Of a stretch of DNA of 37,694 nt, positions 1 through 8,897 are shown in pieces (within the stretch, counting starts at the first letter, position 1; every line of letters begins with the position of its first letter). This stretch comes from a virus, in IMG/VR virus record IMGVR_UViG_3300029448_000135, positions 1 through 37,694 of that record. One strand, 5' to 3'. The translations under genes were made by a program, and so were the position numbers. The notes beneath the pieces were generated by a model, which did no database searches, was not told the origin of the DNA, and worked only from the letters and a program-made list of their open reading frames with translations.

Positions 1-2507
1 TTAATATCTTTGACTCTGAAAATGGTGAAGAAGTAGCACACTTCTCAGGTGACCCACAAAATGGACTTACTATTCATTCGCATGCTCATGCTACAGAAGG
101 TGGTATTAGATTTATTATTCATGATACTGCTGATTCCGACTACTTAATTATTTCTCAGCCAACGGGTGTGTCTTTAGTCAATAGAAGAATTAGAAACCTT
201 GCTCGACCTGTAGTCGATAATGATGCTGCTACAAAAGCATACGTAGACCAAACCTCTCAAGGACTTACAGTTAAAGATGCTGTTGAAGCAGCAACTGTTG
301 ATAGTCTTGGCGCAATACCTGGAATTGGCACTATTTCGTATTCGAATGGAACTGCTGGTGTAGGTGCAAACCTTACATTTACTGGTGCCTTAGACTCTAT
401 TGATAACTTTGCTCTTACTCTCAATGACAGAATTCTGATTAAAGACCAACCAAGTAAATTGCAAAATGGTATCTATAGGTATGTTAGTTCTACAGAAATT
501 GAACGTACAACTGATGCAGACTCGAGCACTGAACTTGGTGGTGGTGTATTTGTATTCGTTGAAAACGGCACACAGAATCAGAGTCAAGGGTATGTAACAT
601 CTCACTCTGGAATTACAACTATCGGTACTACTGATATTATCTGGACACACTTCTCGGGTGCTGGATTTATTGAACCCGGGAATGGTTTAGAAAAGGTTGG
701 TAATACTCTCTCTATAGATTTAAAACCTTCCTCTTCAGGTTTACAGTTTGTTGATGGCGATTTAGCGATCAAAGTAGCTGGTGCTCTGAGTGTTGATGCA
801 GGAACAAACAGTGTTGTAATTGCCGATAATGCGATTAATATCAATAAATTAAAGCAAACTGGAGTAACACCATCAACTGATGTGACACTCGGAAACTTAG
901 TTGGATCGAATGGAGAATTTGGTAACACAGACAGTTTACCTGAAGGCACTACTAACCTTTACTTTACCACTGCTCGAGCAAACACTGCAATTGATGGTAG
1001 AGTGACACTTTCGTTTATTAATGCATTTAGTGGTGGTGATTTTGACTCTGACTTAATTCCACCTCTATCTTCCGCAGACATTACATCCGGCACTTTTGCT
1101 GATACTCGTATTGCTGCATCGAACGTTACACAGCACCAAGGTAGTATTACTGGAACAGGAGTATTAAACTCTGGTAGTATTAACACTGGCTTTGGCAACA
1201 TTAATATTGGATCAAGTACCTTTACAGGTAATGGTAGTGGATTGAGTAGTCTTGCTGCATCAGCACTTACAGGAACTATTGACTCTGCTCGCATTCCCGT
1301 ATTAGAAGCACCAGACATTAAGTATGGTGGTGATGCATTTGACTCTGATCTGATTCCACAGTTAAGGCAGCAAGATATTAATGGTCTTGAAGAGGCTCTT
1401 AGCAGTATTGACTCTGACTATATCGAACTGCGCAGACCAGCAGAAACAATCTTTACTGTAGGTAATAGTAATAGTAATTATTACCACTTTACAGGTGATG
1501 GTTTCCCAACACAAGCAAATGACAACCCCGATCTGTTCTTAACTAGAGGTAAGACTTACAGATTTAAGGTTACAAATGGCGGTGCGCATCCACTTGCAAT
1601 TGGAAACGCAGATGCTGATGCTAATAATAATGATGCTTACACATCTGGATGGAATGCAATCGGTCAAATTGGTGGTACTGGTCCTTACATTTATGACTTT
1701 ACTGTCCCAATGGATGCACCTAATAAACTCAGATACTACTGCACGAACCATGCAGCAATGGTCGGTAACATCTATGTTGATGGTAATTATGATGAAGGGT
1801 TCTTCTATGACTCTGCACAGAGAGAAGGTGGTTTAGTAGTTGGCTCTCCAGTCTTCTATAACACAACCACTTCTAAGTGGACAGGTGCTGACTATGACTC
1901 TACTGGTGATAATGTTGCTTCCCATGTTGTAACAGACATTCAAGCAGGTGTAGGTATTAGTGTTGCTTCCTCTGGTATCTTTGATGTAAGTGGACATGGG
2001 TTAAACTTAACTCCACACTCTTACTACTACCTTGCTGGAACTGCTGGTGGAACAGTAACAACTGCTCCTGCTGCTGATAGCGGTATCTTCCAACCTCTCT
2101 ACTACACTCTTGATTCTAATACTCTTGATATTTTTGTCGGTAACCCAGTTGATCAAACAGTAATTACTCTTTCAGACTCTGAGGGTCAAGGTGTGCTTTC
2201 TGATGCTAGATATAAGCAGAACGTGAATACTTTGACTATGGATGCAACCGGAACTATTCAGCAGTTGAATCCTGTAAGCTTTGAGTTTATCTCTCCAGAT
2301 AACAGATCGATGCAAGGCGAACAACTTGGTTTCATTGCACAAGAGATTAGTGAAATTATTCCTCAGTCTGTATGGACTAAGGATAATGAAGAACAAACAA
2401 TGATGCTGAAACCTGAAACAGTAATTCCTGTCTTAGTGAAAGCAGTGCAAGAGTTAAAACAAGAACTTAATGAAGTTAAAGCAAAGTTGGAAGAAATGAA
2501 TGGCTAG
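1..2507 (+). CDS. Tail fibre protein with cupredoxin-like insert and C-terminal S74 chaperone domain (5' partial)
   Basis: The frame is open from the left edge (first full codon at 3), so the N-terminus lies outside the window; the GTG at 168 is probably internal. A DAATKAYVD segment followed by a NDRILIK...NGIYRY module (about nt 220-600) is typical of phage tail fibres. Aspartate/serine-rich repeats with 'DSDLIP' follow. Nt 1440-1785 encode a cupredoxin-like domain with candidate copper ligands His (1587), Cys (1740), His (1749) and Met (1758). The C-terminus (about 2196-2500) starts with SDARYK, has GFIAQE, and ends in a coiled coil; this is the S74 intramolecular chaperone, whose Ser (2199) and Lys (2214) normally drive self-cleavage after trimerisation. 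Likely role: trimeric adhesin recognising the host surface. It overlaps gene 13 by 8 nt. Confidence 0.85.
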   Translation, partial: NIFDSENGEEVAHFSGDPQNGLTIHSHAHATEGGIRFIIHDTADSDYLIISQPTGVSLVNRRIRNLARPVVDNDAATKAYVDQTSQGLTVKDAVEAATVDSLGAIPGIGTISYSNGTAGVGANLTFTGALDSIDNFALTLNDRILIKDQPSKLQNGIYRYVSSTEIERTTDADSSTELGGGVFVFVENGTQNQSQGYVTSHSGITTIGTTDIIWTHFSGAGFIEPGNGLEKVGNTLSIDLKPSSSGLQFVDGDLAIKVAGALSVDAGTNSVVIADNAININKLKQTGVTPSTDVTLGNLVGSNGEFGNTDSLPEGTTNLYFTTARANTAIDGRVTLSFINAFSGGDFDSDLIPPLSSADITSGTFADTRIAASNVTQHQGSITGTGVLNSGSINTGFGNINIGSSTFTGNGSGLSSLAASALTGTIDSARIPVLEAPDIKYGGDAFDSDLIPQLRQQDINGLEEALSSIDSDYIELRRPAETIFTVGNSNSNYYHFTGDGFPTQANDNPDLFLTRGKTYRFKVTNGGAHPLAIGNADADANNNDAYTSGWNAIGQIGGTGPYIYDFTVPMDAPNKLRYYCTNHAAMVGNIYVDGNYDEGFFYDSAQREGGLVVGSPVFYNTTTSKWTGADYDSTGDNVASHVVTDIQAGVGISVASSGIFDVSGHGLNLTPHSYYYLAGTAGGTVTTAPAADSGIFQPLYYTLDSNTLDIFVGNPVDQTVITLSDSEGQGVLSDARYKQNVNTLTMDATGTIQQLNPVSFEFISPDNRSMQGEQLGFIAQEISEIIPQSVWTKDNEEQTMMLKPETVIPVLVKAVQELKQELNEVKAKLEEMNG

Positions 2508-3255
2508 TCCATCCTCAAGAGTTGAACTAATAAATCATTGCCTACGAAAACTTGGAGCTCCAGTTGTTGAAATTAATGTTGACGATCAACAACTGGAGGA
2601 CCGACTTGATGATGCCTTACAATTTTTTCAAGAATATAACTCTGATGCTGTAGTTAAAACTTATCTGAAACATCAGATTACTTCTGATGATGCAAATAAC
2701 GGATATATAGAAGTTTCTGACAATATTGTATTTGTAAAGAAACTTTTCCCTATTACTGCCTCCGGGACAACATCTGGAAACTTTTTTGATTTCAAATATC
2801 AAATGTCTTTAAATGAGATTTATGACTTAAATACATTTATTGGAGACCTTGCTTATTATGAACAAATGAGACAGTATATCTCTTTAATTGAAATGAAGTT
2901 GACTGGACATCCACAGATAACATTTAATCGTTTACAAAATCGTGTTTATATTCATGGAGATTTTTCCACACAAGAGATTAATGTCGGAGATTATATTGTA
3001 TTAGAGGTATTCTCTACAGTAGATGGAGAAACTTATACAGACGTATATAATGATATTTTCTTAAAAGACTACCTGACACAATTAATCAAACAGCAGTGGG
3101 GAACTAACCTAAGTAAGTTTGAAGGTATGCAACTTCCGGGTGGAGTTACTCTAAATGGACGTATTATCTATGAAGAAGCTACTCAAGAATTAGAACGATT
3201 AGAGGAAAAAGTAAGGTTAAACTACGAACTCCCTGTTGACTTTTTTTTGGGGTAA
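2500..3255 (+). CDS. 13: Neck/head completion protein gp13
   Basis: 251 residues, recognised as T4 gp13-like from its N-terminus (ELINHCLRKLGAPVVEINVD, then an acidic DRLDDALQFF helix) and from its place directly before genes 14 and 15. In T4, gp13 and gp14 form the neck that closes the DNA-filled head and provides the docking site for the tail. It is shorter than T4 gp13 (309 residues), as is usual for the marine relatives. The ATG overlaps the upstream fibre stop by 8 nt, suggesting co-translation. No promoter is visible before it, so transcription should come from upstream of the window. Confidence 0.85.
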   Translation: MASPSSRVELINHCLRKLGAPVVEINVDDQQLEDRLDDALQFFQEYNSDAVVKTYLKHQITSDDANNGYIEVSDNIVFVKKLFPITASGTTSGNFFDFKYQMSLNEIYDLNTFIGDLAYYEQMRQYISLIEMKLTGHPQITFNRLQNRVYIHGDFSTQEINVGDYIVLEVFSTVDGETYTDVYNDIFLKDYLTQLIKQQWGTNLSKFEGMQLPGGVTLNGRIIYEEATQELERLEEKVRLNYELPVDFFLG

Positions 3256-3258
3256 GTT

Positions 3259-4122
3259 ATGAGAAACATATACATTTCGCAAACAGTACAATCTGAGCAG
3301 GATTTGTATGAAAATATTATTATTGAATCTATGCAAATCTATGGTCAAGAAGTTCAGTATATTCCCCGCACACTAGTTAATGAAGATCGTATCTTTGGTG
3401 AAGATGTAGTTTCTCGGTTTGATAGAGCATATCAAATTGAAATGTATCTTGAGAATCTAGATGGATTTGACGGAGATCAAGAACTCTTTACAAAGTTTGG
3501 TGTAGAGATTAGAGATCGTGCTACACTTCATGTTTCCCGAAAGAGATGGAATCGTGAAGTTGGTCAACATGTAGACTATGACAGACCTCAAGAGGGGGAT
3601 TTAATTTATCTTACACTTTCCAATCAAATCTTTGAAATCATGCGAGTGATTGACGATAGACCTTTCTATCAAATGTCTGACCTTCCAACTTATAGAATGG
3701 AAGTTGAACTCTTCGAATTCTCTGACGAAGACTTTGACACTTCTCTTGAAATTGTAGATGATGTTGAGGTATTAGGTGCTTCAACTATTCTCAATCTTTC
3801 TCCGGGTGCTGGTGTAGATTTTCAAATTGGAGAAACGATTAGACAAGTTTATAGCAGTGGTAAAATTGTAGAGGCAGAGATTGTAGACTGGAATGCTGAT
3901 AGTGATAAATTATCGGTAGCACACATCTCTACACCTGATGGTCTATTCAGGGAGTTTACAACAGGAACAATTTTAGGATTGTCGAGTAACATTACTCGCA
4001 CTGTTGCTTCTGTAGGAGATAATTTATTACAGCAAGACAATGCACAGAATGATGACTTTGAAGACTTTGCTGATGATATTCTAGACTTCAGTGAAGGCAA
4101 TCCATTTGGAGAACCATCATAA
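3259..4122 (+). CDS. 14: Neck protein gp14
   Basis: 287 residues. The N-terminus (QDLYENIIIESMQIYGQEVQ) and the conserved stretch YIPRTLVNEDRIFGED identify T4 gp14, the second neck component. The middle part (RDRATLHVSRKRW...RPQEGDLIYL) is also typical. The C-terminus is unusually acidic (DDFEDFADDILDF). It starts 3 nt after gene 13, and its stop shares a base with the start of gene 15 (TAATG). Acting with gp13, it seals the portal after packaging and joins the head to the completed tail. Confidence 0.9.
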   Translation: MRNIYISQTVQSEQDLYENIIIESMQIYGQEVQYIPRTLVNEDRIFGEDVVSRFDRAYQIEMYLENLDGFDGDQELFTKFGVEIRDRATLHVSRKRWNREVGQHVDYDRPQEGDLIYLTLSNQIFEIMRVIDDRPFYQMSDLPTYRMEVELFEFSDEDFDTSLEIVDDVEVLGASTILNLSPGAGVDFQIGETIRQVYSSGKIVEAEIVDWNADSDKLSVAHISTPDGLFREFTTGTILGLSSNITRTVASVGDNLLQQDNAQNDDFEDFADDILDFSEGNPFGEPS

Positions 4123-4928
4123 TGTTTGGAACGCATTTCTATCATGAAAAGACCAGAAAGATTGTCGCTACTTTTGGAGCACTATTCAATAATCTTCATG
4201 TCATCCGTACAAATGCCTCTGGAGAGTCTATCAGTCAGTTAAAAGTTCCATTGTCTTATGCACCGAAGCAAAAGTTTCTAGATCGTATCAGAGAAACTGC
4301 TAGTTTAGAAGATGCAAAAGTAGCATTGAGACTTCCTAGAATGTCTTTTGAGATTAGTGCTATGTATTTTGACCCTACTAGACAGTTACCAAAAGTAAAT
4401 AACTTTACTAAGAATGTTTCTGGTGATAGAACAAAAAGAACAAAGTTCTTTACCTCTGTACCTTATATTCTTAATTTTCAGTTAAATATTCTATCAAAGA
4501 CAAATGAAGATGCTATTCAGATTGTAGAGCAAATTTTACCGTTCTTCAATCCATCCTATACTGTAACAATGAAGCAGTTTAGTGATTACCCAGATGTAAC
4601 TGAAGATATTCCTATTTCTTTAATTGGTATTTCTTATACTGATGATTATGAGGGACAATTAGAGAACAGAAGAACTATCATATATACATTAGATTTTGAA
4701 GTAAAAACAAGTTTCTATGGACCTATTTCTGATAGTTCTATTATCCGTAAGGCAATTGTTGACTTTAGAGACCCTGATGTTCCAACAATAGGTTCTTACA
4801 GTCTTACAGATTCGGACAACTTGTTTGAACGTATAATTGTGCAACTTGACCCATTAGATGCTCATCCTGATAGTGATTACGGATTTATTGAAACAATCCT
4901 AGTTCCAGGTGAGGGTGATAGCATATAA
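4122..4928 (+). CDS. 15: Tail sheath stabiliser and completion protein gp15
   Basis: 268 residues, almost the T4 gp15 length (272). The N-terminus (FGTHFYHEKTRKIVATFGAL followed by FNNLHVIR) is a recognisable gp15 signature. In T4, gp15 forms the hexameric ring that caps the tail tube and sheath and binds the neck. It is translationally coupled to gene 14 through a TAATG overlap. A late promoter box overlaps its stop codon, so the following fibre gene has its own transcription start. Confidence 0.9.
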   Translation: MFGTHFYHEKTRKIVATFGALFNNLHVIRTNASGESISQLKVPLSYAPKQKFLDRIRETASLEDAKVALRLPRMSFEISAMYFDPTRQLPKVNNFTKNVSGDRTKRTKFFTSVPYILNFQLNILSKTNEDAIQIVEQILPFFNPSYTVTMKQFSDYPDVTEDIPISLIGISYTDDYEGQLENRRTIIYTLDFEVKTSFYGPISDSSIIRKAIVDFRDPDVPTIGSYSLTDSDNLFERIIVQLDPLDAHPDSDYGFIETILVPGEGDSI

Positions 4929-4931
4929 ATA
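4924..4931 (+). promoter_or_regulatory. Late promoter (TATAAATA)
   Basis: Exact match to the T4 late promoter element TATAAATA, read by a gp55-type sigma factor. It overlaps the stop codon of gene 15 and lies 22 nt before the ATG of the next gene. Confidence 0.75.
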
Positions 4932-4952
4932 TAACTAAAAAAGGTATTATTA

Positions 4953-7034
4953 ATGGCGAGACTTAATAGTAGATTTCTAAATCAGAAAATAATTATCGGC
5001 AATAAGTCTATTCAAGAGGGGGACTTGACCGATTCTGCACGGGATGCGTTAGGGGCTGATTCTGATTTCGTAAAGACTGTAGAAAACCTTCCAGGTGGTA
5101 ATATTGCAGCCTCTAGTATCAGTCCTTCCTCTATTGCAGATCAAGATCAATTGGTTTCCTCTACGGGAGCATTGACTACTGGCGGGATTTTAACCATCTC
5201 CAGAGATGGAGGAAATAGTTTTATTAACTTTGATGATAGTAGTCAGTTTCAGGCGATAGACTCTAGTTTAGAGGTACTTTCAACTCCTACTGGATTTGAC
5301 TTTATCACAAGAACTCCCATAGGTGCTGCTCCAACTTACCAAGGTCCGATTCCATTAAACGCTTCTTCTAGAATTAGAATTCATTTGAACACTCCTATTC
5401 AAAATCAGCAAGACCTTTTACATTTTTTCAACGTTAATGCTGCGACGGAAACAGATGAGATTCATTCTGTCCAAATCTTAGACTCTGCAACAGAAAATAA
5501 TCATGATTTTGCATTAAAAGATGAAAGTGGAGTCTTGCATTACTTAAACCTTCTAGATAGCATTCCTTTTGGAGACCCTAGATTAACATATGTAGGTGGT
5601 GACAATGAGGTTGATATTATCAGCGGTAGGAGATTATGGGAGGGGATTAAAGGTGCGAAGTTAGCGAACAGTACACCAGAATTTACTCATGATGCAACTA
5701 GCAATATCTCAACTAGGAATGTGGCATCTAGATTAAGATTTAGAACGAGAAAGTCTGTCCCTTCTGGAATTACAGGGGGTGCACCTTCGACATATAAATT
5801 AGATGCACCAGAAGGTCCAATTGGAGAGGGCGTATCAAATCCTGTTTACTCTAAAGTATCAGAAAGATTTGTATATAAAGTTGCTCATGTTTCTCCCGGT
5901 CAAGGATACTTGAACGGATATACTGCTGGTGGTTATTATAATCTTCCGGCTCCAACTAATTTGCCGATACCGGCACCTTCTAATACCGATACAAATCCTG
6001 CGGGTTATAAAAGACAGAAGTTCCCGTTCAGTGGACCAGCGCAATATGCGTACATTACAGGCGGAGATTTAAATTCAAATGCTACTGGTGGAGCTGGACA
6101 TAGTAGTTCTATTAAAGGTTACTCTACTGGAGATGGTATACCTTATCAGGTTGAAAAATTTCCAGCATCTAACTTCTTTGAGTTTGCATTTGCATCTGAG
6201 ACATCTGTAACATTTCATCCAGCGGCTGCCAATGATATATGGGGTAGCAATGCTTCAGCGCAACAATCTGATACTCATGGATATACTGCTGGTGGTAAAT
6301 ATATTAGCCCCGCCCCCGCTTATCCTCAGGCACCTTCTAATACCCTTCGGGATTTTCCGACCCTAACAACTGCTTCTAGTAATGATAGGCGTCAGAAGTT
6401 CCCATTCTATGGTCCAGCGCAATATGCGTACATTACAGGCGGAGATTTATTAGGTGAAAATGCTACTGGTGGAACTGGACATAGCACTTTTACTAAAGGA
6501 TATTCGACCGGAAATACACTAAGGCCTGATATTACAGCCAGATTTTATCCAGGTTATACCTTCGTTGAGTTTCCATTTGCATCTGAGACATCTGTAACAT
6601 TACATCCAAGAGATGCCGTCGATCAATGGGGGGCTGCATCATCCTCTCAACAATCTGATACTCATGGATATACTCTTGGTCACCTTTTTTATGGCCCGAG
6701 TAACTTTGCACCACTGGCACCTTCTAATACTAGCGCCTCCCCCAGCGACCCTGTATATGCAGATGCAAGAAAAAGACAGAAGTTCCCGTTCACTGGAGCA
6801 GCGGTATATGCGTACATTACAGGCGGAGATTTAAGTAATGATGGCATGGGTGGGACTGGACATAGTAGTCACGCTAAAGGTTACTCTACTGGAGACCATG
6901 CTCCTGCTGATCCTAGACCCTACCCAGCAGCTAACTTCTTTGAGTTTCCATTTGCATCTGAGACATCTGTAACATTACATCCAGCGACTGCCAATGATAT
7001 ATGGGGCATTGAAGCATCCCCTCAGTTTCAATAG
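4953..7034 (+). CDS. Repeat-containing tail fibre/adhesin (paralogue A)
   Basis: 693 residues, with RBS AAAAAAGG before ATG. The N-terminal ~270 residues (MARLNSRFLNQKIIIGNKS..., GVLHYLNLLDSIPFGDPRL, GGDNEVDII) are shared with the gene at 8898, so both fibres probably attach to the virion in the same way. The C-terminal half holds three ~126-residue repeats with KFPF, AQYAYITGGD, GHSS.KGYSTG, FASETSVT.HP and DTHGYT, separated by proline-rich linkers (PAPTNLPIPAPSNT; PAPAYPQAPSNT). The repeats suggest a beta-rich receptor-binding region. No enzyme motif is seen. The family is known only as predicted tail proteins in marine T4-like phages; the adhesin role is inferred. Confidence 0.75.
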   Translation: MARLNSRFLNQKIIIGNKSIQEGDLTDSARDALGADSDFVKTVENLPGGNIAASSISPSSIADQDQLVSSTGALTTGGILTISRDGGNSFINFDDSSQFQAIDSSLEVLSTPTGFDFITRTPIGAAPTYQGPIPLNASSRIRIHLNTPIQNQQDLLHFFNVNAATETDEIHSVQILDSATENNHDFALKDESGVLHYLNLLDSIPFGDPRLTYVGGDNEVDIISGRRLWEGIKGAKLANSTPEFTHDATSNISTRNVASRLRFRTRKSVPSGITGGAPSTYKLDAPEGPIGEGVSNPVYSKVSERFVYKVAHVSPGQGYLNGYTAGGYYNLPAPTNLPIPAPSNTDTNPAGYKRQKFPFSGPAQYAYITGGDLNSNATGGAGHSSSIKGYSTGDGIPYQVEKFPASNFFEFAFASETSVTFHPAAANDIWGSNASAQQSDTHGYTAGGKYISPAPAYPQAPSNTLRDFPTLTTASSNDRRQKFPFYGPAQYAYITGGDLLGENATGGTGHSTFTKGYSTGNTLRPDITARFYPGYTFVEFPFASETSVTLHPRDAVDQWGAASSSQQSDTHGYTLGHLFYGPSNFAPLAPSNTSASPSDPVYADARKRQKFPFTGAAVYAYITGGDLSNDGMGGTGHSSHAKGYSTGDHAPADPRPYPAANFFEFPFASETSVTLHPATANDIWGIEASPQFQ
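5920..7031 (+). repeat. Three tandem ~380-bp in-frame repeats in fibre A
   Basis: The shared core TTCCC(G/A)TTC begins at 6021, 6399 and 6783, giving periods of 378 and 384 bp, both multiples of three. Copies 1 and 2 are identical over GCAATATGCGTACATTACAG and beyond, while the proline-coding linkers differ. This points to recent duplication or gene conversion of the cores. Confidence 0.85.
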
Positions 7035-7090
7035 AAGGTTTTGCAGATAAAATGAATTTGGCAAAATATTTTAGTTTAAGGTAAAAATTA

Positions 7091-7108
7091 ATGGCGAGAA
7101 TTAAATGA
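7091..7108 (+). pseudogene. Fossil fibre start: five-codon MARIK remnant
   Basis: ATGGCGAGAATTAAATGA encodes MARIK and stops. Its context TTAATGGCGAGA matches the start of the fibre gene at 4953 (TTAATGGCGAGACTTAAT), including the upstream AAGG. Its TGA overlaps the ATG of the next gene, so it could now act as a leader cistron. It is best read as the stump of a former third fibre paralogue. Confidence 0.5.
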
Positions 7109-7512
7109 ATACCATTCAAATAAAAATTTCTTTTGAGAATATTGAAAACTATTTTATAATTATTGGTGAGGATGATTCTATAAATTTTGTAGAACATGAT
7201 GGAGTATGCCTGACTGAAGAATCACTATCTTTACTTAAAGATAATATTCGTGGATTTGATGAAGAAGAAGATAGGACAAAAATATACGAATTTGAATTTG
7301 TTAGTCCTTCATACCTTACTGATAACATTCAGGCAACAGGTGATATAGATATCACTGCATATACAAAAATTCACCCTTATCCATCTTGGATTATTGGTCA
7401 TGATGGGGAATGGAAACCACCTCTGCCTTATCCTGATGGAGATGGGTCTGGAATGGGAACACTATATAATTGGAATGAAGAAACTACTTCTTGGAAAGAT
7501 GTTTTAGTATAA
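7105..7512 (+). CDS. Small fibre-associated protein with PYPSW...WNEETTSW tail motif
   Basis: 135 residues, acidic, no signal peptide or membrane segment. The last ~45 residues (HPYPSWIIG, EWKPPLPYPD, YNWNEETTSWKDV) form a tryptophan/proline motif that recurs at the C-termini of many predicted tail proteins in marine T4-like phages. The rest is not recognised. Placed between a fibre gene and an oxygenase, it may be a fibre accessory or chaperone-like protein (inference). The start overlaps the MARIK remnant by ATGA, and there is no strong RBS of its own. Confidence 0.65.
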   Translation: MNTIQIKISFENIENYFIIIGEDDSINFVEHDGVCLTEESLSLLKDNIRGFDEEEDRTKIYEFEFVSPSYLTDNIQATGDIDITAYTKIHPYPSWIIGHDGEWKPPLPYPDGDGSGMGTLYNWNEETTSWKDVLV

Positions 7513-7533
7513 CTTTAAAAGGACTATTGATTG

Positions 7534-8850
7534 ATGTATACAAATAATGGTATTAATAATCTTGAAGAACATTACAAAATGACTGCTGATGCATTTGAGC
7601 AAAATGGGTATGTTGTTTTATCAGAAGCTCTTACAAAAGAGCAATGTAAGCAACTCACAGATCATATGTTTGATCTTGATCGGAAAGACAAACTTGTAAA
7701 AGATGACCAATGCCCTTTGTCTGGCGCAGTCTATGGCGATCCTGTTTTTGATGATCTTCTTGTTCAAATGGCAGAAGGTATTGGATTGCAAGTTGGCAAA
7801 AAACTTCTTCCAACATATACTTATGCTCGACTTTATAGACCCGGTGAAGAACTGAAGAGACATAAAGACAGACCTTCTTGTGAAGTTTCTGCTACTCTTA
7901 CTTTAGGATATGATGAAAGCTCTACAGTTTGGCCAATTTTCTTTGATGAACATAAAGAAATTCAAGTCAATCTTGATGTGGGCGAACTTGCTGTCTACAA
8001 AGGTTGTGACGTAGAGCATTGGAGACCTAAGTTTAAAGGTAAGTGGCAGGTTCAAGTGTTCTTGCATTATGTAGATGCCAATGGCCCGTACAAAGATCAT
8101 GCTATGGATGGTCGTAAACAATTTGGCACAGATAAAAGTGGACAAAATTTACGAGAAAATTCTGTTCATCCAGATCATGGGAATAAGAATATTAATTCTG
8201 GTACAATTATTTCACCGCCTACATTTGATGCAGTCTTGTTGCCACAATCTCCAGAAGAACAACACTTTCCGGGGTATATTGGTATGAACCATGAGAACTT
8301 CCCCGATATTGTATTCAGCAAAGAAGAGTGTGCAAAGATTATTTCTTTTGCTGATAATCAATATGGTGGGGCTGCAAGAATTGGTGGTGGACCAGACGAC
8401 AATCTAAAACGTGAAATTAGATCAGCAGATATTTACAATATTTGGCCTGAACCAGAATGGCGTTGGGTTCATGAAAAAGTATGCCGTGCTGTTGCTGTTG
8501 CTAACCATGATCATTTTAAGTATGATGTGAATACTATTTCTCATGGATTACAGTTAATTCATTATCGTGCTGATGAAAAGATTCCGGGTCATTATAATTG
8601 GCATGTAGATGCTGGTCCGGGATATTCTGCTACTCGTAAAATTTCGTTTACTGTTCAGCTGTCAGACTCAAATGATTATAAAGGGTGCGATTTGTTAGTC
8701 GCTGATCATGGCAGAGAACTTACAGCAATTCGTGATCAAGGGTCACTTTCTATGTTCCCAAGTTATATGCCGCACTGTGTTACTCCTATTGAGTCTGGAG
8801 AACGTTGGGCATTGGTTATTTGGGTTCATGGACCAAAACCATTTAGATAA
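7534..8850 (+). CDS. Two-domain 2OG-Fe(II) oxygenase
   Basis: 438 residues from ATG 7534 (RBS AAAAGGA; a TTG one codon upstream is less likely). Two complete 2-oxoglutarate/Fe(II) dioxygenase domains lie in tandem. Domain 1 has H110-x-D112 (RHKDRPS) and distal H162 (VEHWRP). Domain 2 resembles PKHD-type prolyl hydroxylases, with H357-x-D359 (NWHVDAG), distal H414 (MPHCVTP) and R424, ten residues after that His as expected for the 2OG-binding Arg. Both metal triads look intact. The family hydroxylates protein side chains or small molecules using O2 and 2OG. The target is unknown; its position between proline-rich fibre genes makes virion proteins plausible substrates (inference). Confidence 0.88.
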   Translation: MYTNNGINNLEEHYKMTADAFEQNGYVVLSEALTKEQCKQLTDHMFDLDRKDKLVKDDQCPLSGAVYGDPVFDDLLVQMAEGIGLQVGKKLLPTYTYARLYRPGEELKRHKDRPSCEVSATLTLGYDESSTVWPIFFDEHKEIQVNLDVGELAVYKGCDVEHWRPKFKGKWQVQVFLHYVDANGPYKDHAMDGRKQFGTDKSGQNLRENSVHPDHGNKNINSGTIISPPTFDAVLLPQSPEEQHFPGYIGMNHENFPDIVFSKEECAKIISFADNQYGGAARIGGGPDDNLKREIRSADIYNIWPEPEWRWVHEKVCRAVAVANHDHFKYDVNTISHGLQLIHYRADEKIPGHYNWHVDAGPGYSATRKISFTVQLSDSNDYKGCDLLVADHGRELTAIRDQGSLSMFPSYMPHCVTPIESGERWALVIWVHGPKPFR

Positions 8851-8890
8851 TGATTTTCTTATAAATATATAAAAATCAATGCTCAAAGGA
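8848..8890 (+). repeat. Fibre leader repeat, copy 1
   Basis: The stop codon of the oxygenase plus the following leader recurs at 11725-11767, with about four substitutions in the first 40 nt and no gaps (TAATGATTTTCTTAT, then AAAAATCAATG). Both copies begin exactly at the stop codon of the gene before them. Confidence 0.8.
8860..8867 (+). promoter_or_regulatory. Late promoter (TATAAATA)
   Basis: Exact TATAAATA, 30 nt before the ATG of the fibre gene at 8898. The homologous leader at 11725 carries TATGAATA at the same place, so that copy is probably weakened. Confidence 0.72.
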
Positions 8891-8897
8891 CAATCAG

